Shown here one piece after another: positions 5,207-7,671 of a stretch of 7,671 bases of DNA (position 1 is the stretch's first letter; each line of letters starts with the position of its first letter). The position numbers were made by a program, and so were the translations under genes. Source of the DNA: Acetobacteraceae bacterium (GTDB taxonomy: Bacteria > Pseudomonadota > Alphaproteobacteria > Acetobacterales > Acetobacteraceae); contig JADYYZ010000169.1 in assembly GCA_020853405.1 (NCBI GenBank), positions 1 through 7,671 of the forward strand. The letters run 5' to 3'. The notes beneath the pieces were generated by a model. It saw nothing but the letters and a program-made list of their open reading frames with translations. It was not told the DNA's origin and did not search any database.

Positions 5207-6646
5207 ATGCCCACCGCATCGACCCGCTTCATCGACGAACCGGCGCGTGCCACGCCCGTCGCCGCCGAGTACGACGTGCTGGTCGTCGGCGGCGGGCCGG
5301 CGGGCCTTACCGCGGCGCTGGCCGCGTCCGAGGACGGGCTGCGGGTCGGGCTGATCGAAAGCCGCAGTTTCGTCGGCGGCAACATGACGATCGGGCTGCC
5401 CGTGCTCGGCTTCCTCGGCCAGAAGGGCAACCAGATCATCGACGGGCTGCCGCAGAAATTCATCGGCCGGCTGCGCCGGGAACGCGACGGCGCGAGCGAG
5501 CACCGGCCCTGCCCGCTGCATATGGGAATCACGCTGGTCGAGCCGGAGGCGGTGAAGACGGTCGCGCTGGAAATGCTGACCGAAGCCGGCGTCGATGTGC
5601 TGTTCTACACCTTCTTCTCCGACGTGGTGATGGACGGCGACGAGATCCGCGGCGTCATCACCGAAAGCAAAAGCGGCCGCAGCGCGATCCTTGCCAGGGT
5701 GGTGATCGACTGCACGGGCGATGCCGATGTTGCCTTCCGTTCCGGCGTGCCGACCGAGAAGGGCGACGCCCAGGGTGGCATGCAGCCGCCGACGCTGATG
5801 TTCTGCCTTGCCGGTGTCGATACCGACGCGCTGCGGCTGGCCATCGCCAACGCGCCGCCAGCGGCGCGCACCTATCTCACCGACTTCATCCCGGCCGAGT
5901 ATTTCGGGCAGAACCACCAGTTCATCGTGGTCGGGCTTCGCGAACTGATGGCCAGGGCCAAGGCCGAGCGCGGGCTTTCCATCCCCAACGAGCGCACCAT
6001 CATCATCACCGGCCTGAAGAAGGGCGAAGCCTGGATCAACATGACCCGGGTCAAGGGCACCGACGGCACCGACGCCCGCAGCCTGACGAAGGGCGAGATC
6101 GAGGGCCGCGCCCAGATCGACGACATCATCACCTATCTCGTGGGCTACGTGCCCGGCTTCGAGAAGGCGTATTTCACCAGGACCGCACCCTTCCTCGGCA
6201 TCCGCGAGACGCGCCGCATCGTCGGCCGCTACGTGATGACCCAGGAAGATGTGCTGGCCTGCCGCCATTTCGACGATGCGATCGCGGTCGCGAGCTACCC
6301 GATCGACATCCACCGTCCCGCCGACGACGGCTGCACGCTGATCTGGTGCGGCGACTGCTACGACATTCCGTATCGCTCGCTGGTGCCGCAGAAGGTCGGC
6401 AGCCTGCTGGTCGCAGGGCGCAGCATTTCCGCGACCCACGAGGCGATGGGCGCGATCCGCGTGATGGCGACCTGCATGGCGATGGGCGAGGCGGCGGGCC
6501 GGGCCGCCCGAATCTCGGTGCGCGGCAACCGCGCGCCGGCCGACGTCGATATCGAGGAGCTGCGTCGCCAGCAGCTGGAGCACGGCGTCTATCTGCGCAA
6601 TCCGGACGGCACGCGCGCCGAACCCCCGCACCGCACCGCCGCCTGA
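5207..6646 (+). CDS. FAD-dependent oxidoreductase (FAD_oxidored family), sugar-operon associated
   Basis: This encodes a 479-residue flavoprotein with no signal peptide, so it is probably cytoplasmic. A Rossmann FAD site begins at Y22-D-V-L-V-V-G28-G-G30-P-A-G33, and E51 at the end of the second strand is the expected FAD-ribose ligand. A second nucleotide-site block is V-I-D168-C169-T-G-D-A-D. The C-terminal FAD block runs from Y385-D-I-P-Y-R-S-L-V-P through L-L-V-A-G404-R-S-I-S-A-T-H-E-A-M-G-A-I-R-V-M and A-M-G-E-A-A-G. These motifs in this order are characteristic of the FAD_oxidored family (PF12831 type), whose substrates are mostly unknown. C381-G-D-C384, just before the C-terminal block, is a CxxC pair that could be redox active or bind metal. 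The gene lies 71 bases after the sugar-binding protein gene and 40 bases before a pentulose kinase gene. It may oxidise the imported polyol or sugar to the ketose used by the kinase, which is inference from context. Confidence 0.85.
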   Translation: MPTASTRFIDEPARATPVAAEYDVLVVGGGPAGLTAALAASEDGLRVGLIESRSFVGGNMTIGLPVLGFLGQKGNQIIDGLPQKFIGRLRRERDGASEHRPCPLHMGITLVEPEAVKTVALEMLTEAGVDVLFYTFFSDVVMDGDEIRGVITESKSGRSAILARVVIDCTGDADVAFRSGVPTEKGDAQGGMQPPTLMFCLAGVDTDALRLAIANAPPAARTYLTDFIPAEYFGQNHQFIVVGLRELMARAKAERGLSIPNERTIIITGLKKGEAWINMTRVKGTDGTDARSLTKGEIEGRAQIDDIITYLVGYVPGFEKAYFTRTAPFLGIRETRRIVGRYVMTQEDVLACRHFDDAIAVASYPIDIHRPADDGCTLIWCGDCYDIPYRSLVPQKVGSLLVAGRSISATHEAMGAIRVMATCMAMGEAAGRAARISVRGNRAPADVDIEELRRQQLEHGVYLRNPDGTRAEPPHRTAA

Positions 6647-6680
6647 TCGCCGCCGCACGCTCGCCCGTCGACGGGGTCGC

Positions 6681-6686
6681 GAGGAG
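6681..6686 (+). promoter_or_regulatory. Ribosome binding site touching the kinase start codon
   Basis: GAGGAG lies directly against ATG 6687 with no spacer, which is unusually close. The only other purine-rich element is GACGGGG at 6670-6676, 10 bases before the ATG, a more normal distance but a weaker match. No alternative in-frame start codon exists between the oxidoreductase stop and ATG 6687. Confidence 0.35.
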
Positions 6687-7671
6687 ATGGCCGGGTATTT
6701 CATTGGCGTCGATGTCGGCACCGGCAGCGCCCGCGTCGGCATCTTCGACCGGCAGGGGAGCATGGCAGCGACCGCCCGGCGCGACATCGCGCTCCACCGG
6801 GACGGGCCGGACCTCGCCGAACAGTCGGGCGAGGATATCTGGCGCGCGATCGCGGCCAGCGTGCACGAGGCGATGGCGGTCGCCCGCCTGGCGCCTCAGG
6901 ATATCGAGGGCGTCGGCTTCGATGCGACCTGTTCGCTGGTGGTCGTGGGCGAGGGCGGGGCGCCGCTTCCGGTCGGGCCGCACGGCGATGCCGGCCGCAA
7001 CATCATCGTCTGGATGGACCATCGCGCGCTCGATCAGGCAGGGCGCATCAACCGCACGAACCATCCGGTCCTTGCCTATGTCGGCGGCACGATCTCGCCC
7101 GAGATGCAGACGCCGAAGCTGCTTTGGCTCAAGGAGAACCTGCCCGAGACGTACCGGGCAGCCTGGCAGTTCTTCGACCTCGCCGATTTCCTCAGCTGGC
7201 GCGCGAGCGGCGCGCTCGCGCGCTCGACCTGCACCGTCACCTGCAAATGGACCTATCTCGCGCACGAGGCACGCTGGGATGCGGACTATTTCCGGAAGGC
7301 CGGACTTGGCGATCTCGCCGAGGAAGGGTTCTCGCGGATCGGCACCTTGGTCGTGCCCGCCGGCACCGCGCTCGGCCACGGGCTGACCGCGCAGGCAGCA
7401 TCCGAGCTCGGGCTTGCGCCGGGCACCGCGGTCGCCGCGGGGCTGATCGATGCGCATGCGGGCGGCATCGGGTCGGTCGGCGTGCGTGCCGATCATGGTA
7501 CGCTGCTGAACCGCATGGCGTATGTCTTCGGCACCTCCGCCTGTACCATGGCGAGCAGCCAGGCGCCGATCTTCATTCCCGGCATCTGGGGGCCGTACTA
7601 CTCGGCGATGGTACCCGGTCTCTGGCTGAACGAAGGCGGTCAGTCGGGCGCCGGCGCGGCGATCGACCAGC
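6687..7671 (+). CDS. FGGY-family pentulose kinase, D-ribulokinase-like (3' end outside window)
   Basis: The first 328 residues are visible and the frame is still open at the window end. The family is usually a little over 500 residues, so about 60% is present. The N-terminal ATP-phosphate loop is Y-F-I-G-V-D9-V-G-T-G-S-A-R. T81-C-S-L-V85 is a motif that, as I recall, is associated with D-ribulokinases (human FGGY and yeast YDR109C relatives). I-V-W-M-D111-H-R-A, with I-N-x-T and Y-V-G-G-x-I-S-P-E-M-Q-T-P-K-L-L-W-L-K, is the pentulose-kinase sugar-binding region. G-L-I-D255-A-H-A-G-G carries the probable catalytic base, and F-G-T-S-A-C is the second phosphate loop. It would phosphorylate a ketopentose, most likely D-ribulose to D-ribulose 5-phosphate, feeding the pentose phosphate pathway. 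It is the last visible gene of the operon, 40 bases after the oxidoreductase. L-ribulose or another pentulose remains possible as substrate. Confidence 0.88.
   Translation, partial: MAGYFIGVDVGTGSARVGIFDRQGSMAATARRDIALHRDGPDLAEQSGEDIWRAIAASVHEAMAVARLAPQDIEGVGFDATCSLVVVGEGGAPLPVGPHGDAGRNIIVWMDHRALDQAGRINRTNHPVLAYVGGTISPEMQTPKLLWLKENLPETYRAAWQFFDLADFLSWRASGALARSTCTVTCKWTYLAHEARWDADYFRKAGLGDLAEEGFSRIGTLVVPAGTALGHGLTAQAASELGLAPGTAVAAGLIDAHAGGIGSVGVRADHGTLLNRMAYVFGTSACTMASSQAPIFIPGIWGPYYSAMVPGLWLNEGGQSGAGAAIDQ

Noticed and set aside
4919..6787. 622-residue open frame on the - strand
   Set aside because: It lies antisense to the end of the binding protein and the whole oxidoreductase gene. The composition is His/Arg/Asp-rich with no motif, while the + strand shows intact FAD motifs.
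6346..7386. 346-residue + strand frame spanning the oxidoreductase end and kinase start
   Set aside because: It is frame-shifted relative to both genes, Arg/Ser/Pro-rich and without domain motifs. The kinase frame from 6687 is continuous and well matched to FGGY kinases.

Overview
The window is GC-rich, with codons mostly ending in G or C. It looks like a chromosomal piece of an alphaproteobacterium. A DUF2125-type gene end at the left edge points the same way, and the style is close to Rhodospirillales/Acetobacteraceae, though the exact taxon cannot be fixed from sequence reading alone. All seven genes I can support are on the + strand. I see no tRNA, rRNA, CRISPR array or insertion sequence.

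Left part (1-975): the 3' end of a DUF2125-family gene (1-493) is followed by a 144-base intergenic stretch with three separate dyads (501-536, 566-577, 579-600). Next comes a small 83-residue ACT-like protein (638-889). The 86-base gap after it carries a strong LacI-type operator (938-966) that runs up to the ribosome binding site of the next gene.

Right part (976-7671, continuing past the edge): a compact operon of a LacI-family repressor, two CUT1-type ABC sugar permeases, a periplasmic sugar-binding protein, an FAD-dependent oxidoreductase of the FAD_oxidored type, and an FGGY pentulose kinase cut off by the window end. The first three genes overlap by 1 and 11 bases, so translation is probably coupled. 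A very stable hairpin (5144-5172) separates the transport part from the enzyme part and may set the expression ratio between them. No transporter ATPase is present, so it lies downstream or is shared with another system.

Likely working model (inference): a sugar or pentitol enters through the ABC transporter, the flavoprotein oxidises it, and the kinase phosphorylates the resulting pentulose for the pentose phosphate pathway. The kinase carries the TCSLV motif associated with D-ribulokinases. The repressor would release its own operator when the substrate or an intermediate is present. The pairing of an uncharacterised FAD_oxidored protein with a D-ribulokinase-like kinase, in place of a visible NAD-dependent pentitol dehydrogenase, is the most interesting aspect of the window.
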